This document shows positions 22,277-33,706 of a stretch of 64,000 nt of DNA, piece by piece. A program made the translations under genes and the position numbers. Source of the DNA: Cryptomeria japonica (taxonomy: Eukaryota; Streptophyta; Pinopsida; Cupressales; Cupressaceae). The stretch spans positions 111,445,783 to 111,509,782 of the forward strand of contig NC_081406.1 of NCBI RefSeq assembly GCF_030272615.1, written 5' to 3'. Below the pieces are notes generated by a model, which was not told where the DNA came from, did no database searches, and was given only the letters and a program-made list of their open reading frames with translations. Within the stretch, counting starts at the first letter, position 1; every line of letters begins with the position of its first letter.

Positions 22277-24125
22277 TCAACTAACTTCATGAAGAGGGAC
22301 AACCCCCAATTGACTTCTAAGATACTCAAAAGTGGTCTTAGGCAGAGGTTTGGTAAAGATATCTGCAAGTTTCTCCTTGGCAGAAACATGCTCCAAGATA
22401 ACATCTTTACTTTGAACTTTTTCCCTCAAGAAGTGATACTTCAATTTAATGTGCTTAGTCCTTGTGTGCAAAATGAGATTTTTTGGAGATGTTTCATGCA
22501 CTTGTATTATCACACAAAATATTTATTGGTTCTGAGATTTCCATCTTCAAACCTTCCAAAATGTACCTCATCCACATAGCTTGTGTGCAATTCATATAAG
22601 CTGCTACATAGTCAGCTTCAACATTAGATTGTGAAGTACAACTCTACTTTTTACTACTCCATGAAACTAGCCTTCCTCCTAGAAAGAATGCTCCACTGGT
22701 AGTACTCTTCTGGTCATCAATATTTCCTACCCAATCAGCATCTGTGTATGCTTTCAAATCAAAATTTCCACCATATGGATGCCATAACCCATAGTCAACA
22801 ATACCTTTCAGATATCTAAAAAATCTTTTGGTTGCCATCAGATGTGCCTCCTTTGGATTCTTCTGAAATCTAGCAACAATACCAACTGCATGGGCAATAT
22901 TCGGTCGATTGTGAACAACATAGTGTAATTTTCCAATCATTGACCTGTATTCCTTTTCATCTACAGACTTAGATGCATCTTCCTTGGACAACTCACAACT
23001 TGTAACCATTGGGGTTCCAACTGGTTTATAGTCACTCATACCGAAAGTCTTCATAACCTCCTTCACATACTTGGATTGAGTAATGAAAATACCATTCTTA
23101 ATTTGTTGTATCTGCAAGCCTATGAATTTTTTAATTTCCCCTACTAATGACATCTCAAACTCATTCTTCATTTCACATACAAAACAATTACTCATGTCAT
23201 CATTACCTCCAAATATAATGTCATCAACAAATATTTCATTGACCAGTATTTCATCTCCTTCATACTTGAGATAAATGTTGTTGTCATCACTGGTTCTAGA
23301 AAAGGCTATCTTCATCAGATGAGTATGAAGTCATTCATACCATGCTCTAGGTGCCCGTTTTAATCCATACAGAGCTTTATGCAATTTGCATACCATGTCC
23401 TCCTTATCTATCAATGCATAACCATCAGGTTGCTCTATATAAACCTCTTCTTCCAATATCCCATTCATAAATGCAGACTTAACATCCATCTAGTATGCCT
23501 TGAACTTCTTATGAGCTGCAAATACAAGTAATGTTCTGACACCTTCCAGGCTTGGTACTGGTGCAAAAGTTTCTCCATAATCTTCTCCTTCTTCTTGCAC
23601 AAAACCTTTGCATACTAATCTTGCCTCGTTGCGAACTACAACACCATCTTCATTTAACTTGTTTTTGAACACCCATTTAGTATCTATAACATTCTTGCTT
23701 ACTGGTCGGGGTACCAGGGTCCAAGTGTTGTTCTTCTCAATTTGATCCAACTCCTCCTCCATAGCTTTAACCCAATCATCATCACCAAATGCCTCCTTAG
23801 CGCTTCTAGGTTCAAACATGGATATCATGCAAGAGTTCTTTCTTATTCTCCTTCTAGTTAGTACTCTAGCATCCTTATCCCCAATAATCTGTTCAGAATT
23901 GTGATTCAGTCTCACATACCTAGGAATAACGTGATCATTCTATTTAGGTTCAACTTCTTCATGATCATATTCTTCTGAATTTATTTGTTCTAGTTGAACA
24001 AGTACATAAGGATTTTCTTTACCGGTCTCTGATTAATAGTTTCAGGTTCCAAAAGCAAAATGCAAGGATCTTCATCCTTCTTCTCAGAATCGTTTCCTTC
24101 TAAAATTTAATTTCAGGACATTCAT
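22277..24125 (-). pseudogene. Element D reverse transcriptase and RNase H
   Basis: RT strings: [69 protein letters not shown] and the catalytic FVDDIIFGG (about 23222). RNase H strings: YTDADWVGNIDDQKSTTSGA, VEADYVAAYMNCTQAMW, LHTRTKHIKLKYHFLREKV, DIFTKPLPKTTFEYLRSQLG. Stops at about 23487, 23327 and 22641 and one frameshift near 22600 break it. Length and order are typical of an autonomous copia element. Confidence 0.92.
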
Positions 24126-25439
24126 CTACACGAACATCAACACTCTCAACAATTTTTTGTGTCTAGTTGTTGAAGAATTTATAGGCCTTACTCTTGGTGG
24201 AATAGCCAAGAAATATGCCTTCATCACTCTTAGCTTCAAACTTGCTCGTGTAATCACCTCTTTTAATAAAACATTTGCTTCCAAATATCTTAAAATAGCT
24301 AACGTTAGGTGATCTTCCATACCAGTGTTCGTAAGGGGTCTTGTCCTTACCTCTTTTCACTAGAACTCGGTTCATTGTGTAGACAGTTGTACTTACAGCT
24401 TCTTTCCACAATGTTTTTGCTACACCTCCTTGTATCAACATAGTCCTAGCAGCTTCAACCACTAACCAGTTGTTTCTCTCTGCTATACCATTCTGTTGTG
24501 GTTTCCTTGGTGCAAAAAGTTGTCACTTGATACCATTCTCATCATAGTACTTAGTGAATTCCTTAGAAGTAAATTCACCGCCTTGATCTGTTCTCAGAAA
24601 TTTTATCTTTTTTCCACTCTCTTTCTCAGCTAATGCCATGAATGCCTTGAATTTACCAAAAGCTTCATTCTTATCCTTCAAGAATGTGACCCACATCATC
24701 CTTGAACAATCATTAGTGAAGATCATGAAATATTTGTCACCTTGAATGCTTCTTGTTCTTATTGGTCCACAAAGATCTTTATGAACCAAATCTAACAAGT
24801 GCTCCGCTGAGAAGGACTTGCTCTTGAAAGTTGAAGAAGTCATCTTTCCTAACTGACATTCTTTACAAAGAGCATTAACCAGTTTGTCTAGCTAAGGCAG
24901 ACCTCTTACTGTCTTAGACTTGCTTACTTTAATAATATTGTCAAAAATTATATGACAAAATCTCCTATGCCAAATCTAGCTATCATTTATTTTTGCAATC
25001 AAACAGTTGCTAACTTTAGGATTAAGATGAAATAGATTACCTATGGTTTGTTTCCCGGTTGCAATCAATTCACCTTTTTTGTCAACGATTTTGCACATAC
25101 GATTTCTAAACTCCAGTGGGTATCCTCTGTCGTTAAGTTGTGCCACACTCAAAAGATTGTGCTTTAGGCATTCAACCCAATAGACATCATTAGCACTGCT
25201 CTTCCCATTAAGAGAAATAACTCCCTTACCTTTAACCATACAAGGTGAGTCATTGCCAAATCTAACACTGCCATCAATTTCTTTAGGAAAAGAAATTTGC
25301 TCCAATCATCGGTCATGTGATGTGAACAACCACTATCAATGATCCAATCATCTGAGTTATCCATCCTAGATACTAGTGCCTTTTGATCTGATATTTCTTC
25401 CTTAATAGCTATAAACACAATATTTTCACTAGCATCATC
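24126..25439 (-). pseudogene. Element D protease and integrase
   Basis: DDWIIDSGCSHHMT (protease, about 25350) is intact. A frameshift near 25290 separates it from FGNDSPCMVKGKGVISLNG. The HHCC finger region follows (LWHRRFCH, CKECQLGK). The integrase core keeps its acidic triad: HKDLCGP, RTDQGGEF, and PQQNGIAERNN. A stop lies near 24523. The copia C-terminal GKNG-like segment (SYFKIFGSKCFIKRG, SDEGIFLGYSTKSKAYKFFN) ends near 24165. Confidence 0.9.
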
Positions 25440-26387
25440 ATCAGATTCTTCATCAGTAATACCACTGTCAATAGCTACAAGACAATCTCTCTTGCCTTTA
25501 CCCTTATACTTCTTAAATTTGTCTCTCTTGTATTCATTTTCACCATTAGGGCAATTAGCTGCTATATGACCAATGTTGTTACATGCAAAACATTTTAAAG
25601 GTAGCTTACCTCTATATTTACAAATGCCTCTAGGCAGTCATTTTGCCAACAATGCTTCAAGTTCCACTAAGTTGTCTTCATCATCAACATCTCTGCTGGA
25701 TCTAGATTCATAACCATGGTTGGTATCTCTACTTCTTCTCACAGATGGGTTAGAGACAGAAGCTCTGAATGCAGATTCTGATTTCTGTACACTACCATCA
25801 TAGCCATTTACCTCAAAGGTAGTAAGTTTGCCAATAATAGAGTCAAGAGTTACCTTAGTCTTATCAATGGATTTTAGCTCCTGAATAGCTGCAACTTGGA
25901 TAGCATAGACCGGTACTAGGGTTCTTAGTACCTTATTGATTACTGTAGCATCTTCCACTTTCCCTCTTGCACTCTTTATTTCACCAACTATCTCTTTAAT
26001 CCTTTGACCATACTACTAGATATTCTCACCCTCGGACATTCTCATGTCATCAAACTTTCCTCTTAAACTCTCCTCTTTGGAAATCTTAACATCTTCATCA
26101 CCGCTATAAATCTCTTCAAGTTTTTGTCACACTTCATGTGCAGTTTCAAGACCATGAACATCTACATATTCAACATCAAACATGGAATTGATAATAGCCT
26201 CTAATGCTTGGTGATTTTCGTGTTGTTCTTTCTTCTGATCATCAGTCAAGATTCCGGTAGGTGTAATATACTTGGTTCCTATATGATCCCAATACTGACT
26301 ACCAAGACTCTTAATGTAAATCTTCATTTTGTCACTCCATATTCTATAGTTATCTTTGTTGAACTTCGGACCTTCTTTCTTCATCAT
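25440..26387 (-). pseudogene. Element D gag
   Basis: Starts MMKKEGPKFNKDNYRIW at 26387, the copia gag N-terminal signature with NY and W. The middle has the gag domain (EDATVINKVLRTLVPVY, TLDSIIGKLTTFE). The zinc knuckle CFACNNIGHIAANC lies at about 25553-25594. In-frame stops fall near 26127 and 26010 and at 25638. It forms the particle shell and binds RNA; this copy is broken but close to intact. Confidence 0.9.
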
Positions 26388-26444
26388 GATCTACAAGATC
26401 TTTTCCTCAAGCTGTTAGGCTTTTAGATAAAGAGGACCTGAGAT

Positions 26445-26456
26445 GCTCTGATACCA
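26445..26456 (-). other. Element D primer-binding site (initiator tRNA-Met)
   Basis: TGGTATCAGAGC on the - strand, two bases from the LTR end; perfect copia-type site. Confidence 0.93.
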
Positions 26457-26458
26457 AT

Positions 26459-27895
26459 TGATGGTATGTTGAAAGAATAAGTATCTGTTAGAATACTAAG
26501 AGTGGGGGGGGGGGGGGGGGGTGAATCAGTATACTGAAAAACTGATACAAAGTTCCCAAACTCAAATTCAATCACACAAAGTAAACATATCTCAGTCAAG
26601 ATCAATATTCATAAGAATACTTGACATCAATCGGTTTGACTGTTATGACAACTTAATAGTAAACAACTTCAATCTTGTAAACATCGACAATGCTTAATCA
26701 TAACTCAACATATTCATCTCTCAATGCTTCTAGTTATCATGCCTTATCAAAAGTTAATCAAATCAATAAATAAGATCATAACCACAAAAACATTCACCAC
26801 TTGACACAAATGTTTATACGTGGAAAACCCAAATAGGTAAAAACCACAGTGACATGAGACTCACAAGGATAGCTATCTGAACTCTTCTGAAGTTCGCCCT
26901 GTTAGGAACCAAGCCTATTAAAGCTTTACAATAAGTCCTGTTAAGAACTAATTCTAGTTAGGAATCACCCTGTTAAGGGATTTACAAATATGCCTTGATG
27001 AAAATCACAATACCCTGTTAGGAGTAATCTTGCTGGAGGATTTAAGAATCCAAGCTAATGGACCACCTTGTTAGAGGATTTAATGAGTAACCAAGCTTAT
27101 TAGATCTTACCCGGTTAAGGGATTTCACTTCTCTTATAATTGTTAGAAAACAACGGGTTTTCTTGATCTATCTGAATAACACTACATTTGCTTGATCATA
27201 TCTTTTTAAGCTTCAATCTGCCTTCACTCAAAGTGCAGATCCATTCATTGGTTAGGCAACAACACACTCAGCAAGTTTCTACCAATCTTGCCAACAACTT
27301 TTACAAGCAACTTCATCAACCTTAAATACAAATCAATTAGGTCAGTAACACAACAAAAATCTAATTCTCATCATCGAGATTACAAACAAGTCGGTACAAT
27401 CTTGACCGTTAAAAATCATGACAATTTATTCACATTCTTCAAGAAAATTCCAACCGCTTCATCGGACTTTGTAACTCGTCACGTGATATGCATTAGATGC
27501 AATCCACTTTGCTCCTTCCCTAGACAATAAACAAATGTGCCAAAACAATTTGAACTTATCCTTATACAATGATCACACATGTCTCCATCATTACTGCTCA
27601 TTAGATAATAAACCAACAAACTTGATCGATTAGGGTTTAACATCTGATAGGGTTTACCGGTTATATTGCATAGAAAGGTTTAACCCTTTACACTGGTTTA
27701 CTGGTTCAACTCACAAACTTTACATACCGGTTTACAACATCTTCCATAGATCTCTTCTTATCGGTTACTAGCCAATATCAAAAACAATAATATCAACAAT
27801 AACATGAATACCATTACTGGTTCAATTGACATCAATGCCAACATATCATAAATGCAATCTCTATGCAAAATGCCAACAAACTCAAAATGCCAACA
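26459..27895 (-). repeat. Element D 5' LTR (element sense)
   Basis: 1,437 bp, reading TGTTGGCATTTTGAG to ACCATCA on the - strand. A run of 18 G on the + strand at 26504-26521 has expanded compared with 7 G in the partner LTR. Confidence 0.93.
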
Positions 27896-29324
27896 CATAC
27901 CAATGAGACTATTAGTTCAAGTATAAACTAATTTAAATTAGTTTAACTTCCCAAGGGGTGTCCCATTGTTCTCTATCTCATAGGATCCCTAAAGTCAATG
28001 TTTTTCTCTCAGATCATTGAGCAAATGACTTAGGAATGACTTCTCCAAGAACGAGTGATATTATGATCTATATGCATGAATGCATTCTAAGATCTATATG
28101 ATATGTTAAAAGCTATGATGATTAAATTAATATGAAGATAGATATATGATAAAGATATTGTTAAATTATCCTAATCATGATATACTAGCATGGATATACT
28201 ATTCATATGAAAATGAAATGCTTCTAAATGCTATGATGATATTTTAACAAAGAGGCTAAAATGATTAGTAAATTAGACTATAATGTAGATGCATGAAACT
28301 TGAATCTGGAGAATGAGGAATGAGAGCTCTATTTATAGGAAAAATAGGGCAATGGATGGTTAAGATTGAATAATCTCAACAAGGGCTAGGATTGAAAGTT
28401 ACTCAATCCATGTTTACAATTTTCACCAATGAAATGGTGACAATTGTCAACAAGATGTGGCTTGAGAGGAGATGCAAGAGGCATTAAATTCTTGAAAAGA
28501 CATGAAGGTTACCTTAGGAGGTAAGGTTGAGGTTGGGTTAGGGTCATCCATTGGATAAAGCTTTTACCCAATGGGTAAACTCTTGTGCAAGGGTTAATAG
28601 GTTAACCAAGGTTAAAGCCATGGGTGCTTGATAAGACCTTTGGGTTAGATGAGGGTTAAGTTAGAGAGAAAGTCTCTAACTATGATGGGAGGGTTGAGTT
28701 AACCATTAATAGTTTAGAATACTTTAGGGACAAATTTGTAAGAGTCCTTCCAAATTTGGGGGAACTCAACAAGTTATCTTATTGAAGGAAATATAGCCTT
28801 AAATGCATTTAGAAGACTTTCCTCCAAATTTGAGAAGTGACCTCAAATTTAGGGAAAGGACACGATTAGGAGTTGATTAGGCTAATTTAAAGGGTTAAGA
28901 AGAATCTAGAAGTCTCTAGAAGAGGTTTAGGAAGCAAGTGGGAGATGTAGGAAAATGCAAGTGGGGTGATTTAGGATTTAATTAAAATAAAATATTTTAT
29001 TTCAACTAAAATAGATGCAACTTGCATAAATACAAGTGGGGGGATTTTTATAAATAAATTAGATTTATTTATATGCAAGGGTCAATTTAATTAACTGTAA
29101 ATTTAATTAAAAGGAAGAAAGAGGAATTAATTAAATAAAGTGATTTATTTAATTAAAGGCTAGAAAAGGTTTAGGTGAATTTAATTAAATAAATTGAATA
29201 ATTTATTTAATCAAATAGATGAAAGTGAAGAAATTAATTAAATAAGATTTAATTAATAGGGGGATAGGGTTAAAATAAATATTAAATATTTATTTAAGAA
29301 AGTGGTCAGATTTATATGTCTACA
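27896..29324 (-). repeat. Element C 5' LTR, larger part
   Basis: Contains U3 and the TATA-like box at 28331, with AT-rich blocks of TTAATTAAATAAA type at 28980-29290. The remaining 59 bp of U5 are at 20433-20491, on the other side of element D. Joined, the LTR is about 1.49 kb. Confidence 0.8.
28331..28337 (-). promoter_or_regulatory. TATA box in element C LTR
   Basis: CTATAAATAGAG context on the - strand, a strong plant TATA consensus, at an expected place between U3 and R. Confidence 0.6.
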
Positions 29325-30342
29325 ATAAGACCTCTCCATTTCATCAAGTATTGGTAGTAGACCTTATCCCTTGTACGCTTAAGTTCTTTGGTATCCAAGA
29401 CGCATTCCAAGTCTAAGGGTTGGCTTGTTTGAAGATCCTTTTATCCACTCATCATCTGAACCTAGATGAGAGCTTGCAACCACATCCCCTTTACATGAGT
29501 AAAGATTAGAAACATTAAAAATAGGGGAAATTGCTATCCCAGGAGGAAGCGCAATCTCATAGGCATTGTCACCAAATTTGTGCACCACTCAACATGGCCC
29601 AATCTTCTTCATATGGAGTTTGGAATATTGCCCTCTAGGAAAAAAATTATTTCTCAGATGTGCCAATACTAAGTCTCACACTTTGAAATGTACTTCTCTT
29701 CTCTTCAAACTTTCCATTTGTTTATACTTTTCTACACTCTTTTGAAGAGTGTCCTTGTCCAGTTTGTGGATGTCCTACATCGTTACAAAAAACTCCTCTC
29801 CCTCATCACTCCTCTCCATTCCACTTACATCTCTCAACTCAAAGACACCCCTAGGTTGTAACCCATACACAATTTCAAATGGACTTTTCCCAACACTCCT
29901 ATTGATTGAGTCATTGTAGGAAAACTCTTCTTGGGGTAAGATCAGATCTCATTGTGTTATGTGATCTTTGGTTAGGCATCTCAAGAGGTTCCCAAGGATC
30001 CTATTCACCATCTTAGTCTTCCCATCAGTTTGAGGATGATAAGAAGAACTAAAACTCAAATTAGTGCCCAACTTCTTCCATAAAGTCCTCCAAAAATGGA
30101 CAACAATTTTACTATCTTTGTTTGAAACAATGCTAAGGGGTAAACCATGGATTCTAACAACTTCTTCAAAGAAAAGATCCGCTATAGATATATGAAGCAT
30201 CATTGGTGCTCTTACAAGGTATAAATTAAGCCATTTTGGAAAATCTATCCACAAAACATATACCAAATCAAAACCCCTTTGAGTTCTTGGTAAGCCCATC
30301 TTAAAGTCCATGTTGATTTATTCCCAAGGCCTATTGGGAATG
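29325..30342 (-). pseudogene. Chromovirus relic B: integrase and part of chromodomain
   Basis: Ty3/Gypsy chromovirus integrase on the - strand: IPNRPWE then INMDFKMGLPRTQRGFD (about 30330-30260), HFWRTLWKKLGTNLSFSSSY, HPQTDG, SFNDS-type SYNDSINRSVGKSPFEIVYG, then FGDNAYEIALPPGIAISPIF. A frameshift near 29380 leads into the chromodomain YYQYLMKWRGL, which is cut at 29325 by element C. Two catalytic positions are changed: the Asp of SDRD is Asn (VSNKDS) and the Glu of QTE is Lys (KTK). The upstream end is cut at about 30342 by element F. Confidence 0.9.
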
Positions 30343-30352
30343 CACTAAACTC

Positions 30353-31084
30353 ATGATGATGGCTGCACACAAATTAATGAAGGAGGGATCTATAGATAAA
30401 GGGATTATTGATCAGTCTATCACTGTTTTACACAAACTAGTCCCAGATTGCAAGATTGACAGGGAAGCGAGCCCATCTGACAAGCTTAAGACAATTACTA
30501 AGCATATTTCAAAGGGTTTTCAATCCTTGCAACAAATTTCAAACCGACAAGCATTGGAGAGGTTCACACAAGCCAAAAAGGCTACATTTGATCAAGTAAT
30601 TGAGTCTGAGAGCAAGAAGATTGATGAAAAGTTAAAATTAATAGATAATTCTTTGAAGCAGTGTACAAATATTTACAGGGTATGTTGTAACACAGATGTA
30701 CTTACAGTTAATATGGATAAGAAGATTAAGGAATTTCAGGAGAAAATTACAAGTATAGCTAATTATTTTGATGAATTGAATTCATTGACTACATCCATTT
30801 ATGGTAGAATTTTGGTTTTGGAAGCTCAAATTTCTGTTCTTGAGAAAGAAAAAGACAAAATCATAAAAAGAGCCAGAAGTCTTAGAGGCTTGGTGAGTCC
30901 CCGGTTGGATTCACTCAGTGTACATAAGAAGGAATGTATGGATATGGTTGGGAAGCCCACACCGACAAAGCTAAATGAGAAAGAGTCCTTTGCACATATA
31001 CTGAATGGACTTGTATCTATTTTCGACACTTTCAAATCTAGTTGGGATACTTATCTTGAGCTATTGGAGAAGGCACATCCATAA
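30353..31084 (+). CDS. Element F coiled-coil ORF, C-terminal part
   Basis: 243 codons from the first ATG; the frame is open upstream to the truncation point, so this is the tail of a longer protein. It is Lys/Glu/Ser-rich with heptad-like helices (FSQKITSIANYF-like and VLEAQISVLEKEKDKIIKRA segments) and no enzyme motif. It aligns by eye with the tail of element E ORF2: a ...L.LVPD... start, then a QSL motif about 35 residues later, then long helices of similar length. Unlike E's ORF2 it has no stop codons. It lies just before the 3' UTR and LTR, the same place as in E. Function unknown. Confidence 0.65.
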   Translation: MMMAAHKLMKEGSIDKGIIDQSITVLHKLVPDCKIDREASPSDKLKTITKHISKGFQSLQQISNRQALERFTQAKKATFDQVIESESKKIDEKLKLIDNSLKQCTNIYRVCCNTDVLTVNMDKKIKEFQEKITSIANYFDELNSLTTSIYGRILVLEAQISVLEKEKDKIIKRARSLRGLVSPRLDSLSVHKKECMDMVGKPTPTKLNEKESFAHILNGLVSIFDTFKSSWDTYLELLEKAHP

Positions 31085-31386
31085 ATTTTCAAATTTGTTA
31101 AGCTCTGGTAAGATATTCTGGGATACTCATTGTATAGTTTTGGATCTTTGGCATTCTTTTTAAAAAAAATTTTTATGGTGTTGATGTCAAAGGGGGAGTG
31201 ATATAGACATGAAAAAGAAATAGAAGGAGTTGTATACATTAAGGGGAGATATGGAGATCTATGGGAGTATGGAGTATTTTGCATTGATGAATATTCAGCT
31301 CAGGGGGAGCAGGTAGGATGAAATCGACAAATGAAACCTTGACCATTTTTCACATGAGTGTTGCCATCAATGCCAAAGGGGGATAT

Positions 31387-31716
31387 TGTTAGCAATTGAC
31401 ACTCAATTGGTTGGTTTCACTATGTTGTCATTGATGGCAACATGGTATCTTGTTCTGGCTTCATGTTTTGGTTTAGTTGTGTACTGACAGACACTTCACC
31501 AGTACCGACAGGATAGAAGGATTTCTTTGGTTACCGGTAATGCAGGCCAACATGGTTTAGAATATGATTATCGGTATTGGAGGCCGACATCTCTTGGATT
31601 CGACATTGATAATTGATTTTGATATTCATGTATTTATGTTATCTAGCCGACATGTAATTTGATATTGTATATATCTTTGTAAGCTGACATAAGGCATGAT
31701 AAGTTGAATAGGGTAT
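31387..31716 (+). repeat. Element F 3' LTR, first part
   Basis: Begins TGTTAGCAATTGACACTC after a polypurine tract. It carries the TTGATG/ACCGGT words shared with A, D and E. Ends at the GGTAT target copy of G. Confidence 0.8.
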
Positions 31717-32964
31717 TGTAAAGCGGAAAATCGCAATCGAACCCTAGTTGCTCTCCCCTCTTCCAACTCCGAGGAGAGAGAAGGGAGCTTGCTAGGGTTG
31801 ATGGTTTTCACTTAGGGAGACTTTACATTCAAAAGAGGGGTTGAAACCCACGAGATCCAATCCCACACAAGGCAAGATTGGATGCTAAATGAGTTTCAAG
31901 GGTTAAGACAGCAAGGCTACCCTCTTTTGTAAAGAATGTGCATAGAAGAATTATGCTAGGAATGCATAGAAAGTGACAAAGATTCGCTTATAAACTGAGA
32001 TAGGGATATAGGATGAAGCTGCGGACCTGGAATTAGCAGTAAAATGTCGATACGGCGCTGTCCTGCAAATTTGAGCAAAAGTTGTTGGGACGATGGCACC
32101 CGGCGCCACGGTCCTTCGAAAAATCCGCGAAACGAAGGGGGATCTGTTCGTCTCTGCACAAGGATTCCAGATCTTCAATTTCAGCCGCATACCTGCAACC
32201 TACACACAGAAAAGCGAAGACGATTGGGGGGTTAGGGATTAGGGGTTTGCCTTTAGGTCAAACCCCGGTTTTGGAATTAACCAAGAAATGAGAAAATTGC
32301 TGTAAATGTAAATGTCTGTAATGTAAAACAAGTACTAATACCTTGTTATAAGGATATTTGTATCCTTATGTGCGAAGGTATAGATGTTGTTGTTTGTTGT
32401 ATGTAGTATGTTGTATGTTGTAATATGTGATCTCCTCTTCAATGGTTGAATCCTTGTCTTGAATGCAACACTTAGCCTTGAATGGAGACTTAGAAGGAAT
32501 GCTTGAATGCTTGAATGCTTGAATGTTTGAGTATAGTTTCCACGCCTTGTACACATATGTCCTTCTTCTTTTCATCTTACCCAAATGGGAGAGAAAAATG
32601 TAGTTTATATACTTGTCAATTAGGGTTGATAGACTGATTTTCCCGACCTTAGGCCGACCAGGAAAGTTAATTTTCCAATTGCAAACAAAAAGACCCGAAG
32701 TCCCAAAGGAGACCGGGCCCAAAATAGGGCCAGGGACCAGGGCGCTGGGCGCCATGGTCCTGGGGGACCAGGGCGCTGGGCGCTCTGGTCCCACCTCCCG
32801 GGACAGCGGGGTGCAAAGGAGGTTCAGGCCAGGGTGTTTGAAAAATGCAGTTTTTAATGTCATAAACAGGTTTCGGGGTCTCCATTCAGGTTCAGTGTTG
32901 CATCGCCATCGTGAAGACTGAAATGCAGTCGAAATTGTAAGTGTCACAATTTTAGGACGCTACA
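31717..32964 (-). repeat. Element G 3' LTR (element sense)
   Basis: TGTAGCGTCC to TTTACA on the - strand. Contains three GC-rich palindromes (32088-32114, 32734-32760, 32765-32791) and a TATATAAA box at 32604-32611. The polypurine tract (- strand AAAGTGGGGGCTAAA) abuts it at 32965-32979. Confidence 0.94.
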
Positions 32965-33706
32965 TTTAGCCCCCACTTTAGCGGGAGTATGTATGCTCAT
33001 ACTTCCGGTAAAGTACAAGGAAACAACATTGAAAGACTTTCACCACGTCAAGGAGGCAAGATACACCAAGCCCCCAGTGGACTAAGAATCTTACGACTTT
33101 GATTGACAAAGTAAAAGGGAAGATCGGGAGGGAGAACCATGACTGTCAGTAGTAAGGTTCCCTCACTATGAGTCATGCAAAAGAAATACCAAAAATTTTC
33201 CAGGCAAAGCTAAGTTCGCCAAGAAATTTTCAAGTATCCTGAAAGGATAGACATGGTGTATGCCCCCCTACGTTAAAGCGATCACACACGCCTCAACGGG
33301 GGTGATTGTTTTAACGTAGTGATACACATAAGAAATGAGAAGGGAAAGGAGCACGTTATCGCAAAGATTTAGCCCCCAAGTGTGAGATAAACCCAAGGAT
33401 AATAAACACAAAACACAAAGCACGAGGTGACTTCGCTTTCCTTGGGGTCAGTATGCTGTATGATAAATCATGTATATATCATATGTATGTATGCATAATT
33501 GTTCTTCATTCCCCAATCAAGGAAGGTCACCTAGAAGAAGGGAACACATGTGTCTTTTGAGTCAACATGAGAGAGACCAAAAGAGATCTCAATGCTTTGC
33601 ATCGTCCTCAAGTAGACAACACTAAGGAAAACAAATAGAAGAATGAGAATAACACATAGAAGAAGTAACACAAGAGAGGAGGAGAGAATCTGCTATGCTA
33701 ATGTAA
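32965..33706 (-). other. Element G 3' region without ORF
   Basis: Between the protease-like ORF stop and the 3' LTR, where a full Gypsy would have several kb of RT, RNase H and integrase. I see no coding motif, only the polypurine tract next to the LTR. Confidence 0.7.

Larger units (their letters stand above)
20492..27895 (-). mobile_element. Copia element D, - strand, nearly complete
   Basis: 7.4 kb with LTRs at 20492-21925 and 26459-27895 and a perfect target duplication CATAC (20487-20491 and 27896-27900). It has an initiator-Met primer site at 26445-26456, gag, protease, integrase, RT and RNase H in copia order, and a polypurine tract at 21927. Three frameshifts and about a dozen stops inactivate it, but the domains are complete and the visible integrase and RT catalytic residues are conserved. 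It is the best candidate in the window for the type of helper that elements E and F would need. Confidence 0.95.
16113..29324 (-). mobile_element. Gypsy element C, - strand, truncated and split by element D
   Basis: On the - strand: LTR (29324 to 27896, then 20491 to 20433, interrupted by D), a tRNA-Lys-type primer site, a leader of about 3.1 kb, and gag cut off at 16113 by element A. The LTR starts TGTAGACATA and ends TGTGTACA. The 5' end lies inside the chromodomain of relic B, so C is a true insertion. ATAAG at 29325-29329 would be one copy of its target duplication; the other is not in the window. Protease and polymerase lie beyond the junction with A or are lost. Confidence 0.82.

Noticed and set aside
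32366-32947. ORFs of 165-193 codons in both element G LTRs
   Set aside because: They lie wholly within LTR sequence, span the palindromes and the TATA box, and differ in length between the two LTRs through single changes. Chance frames.
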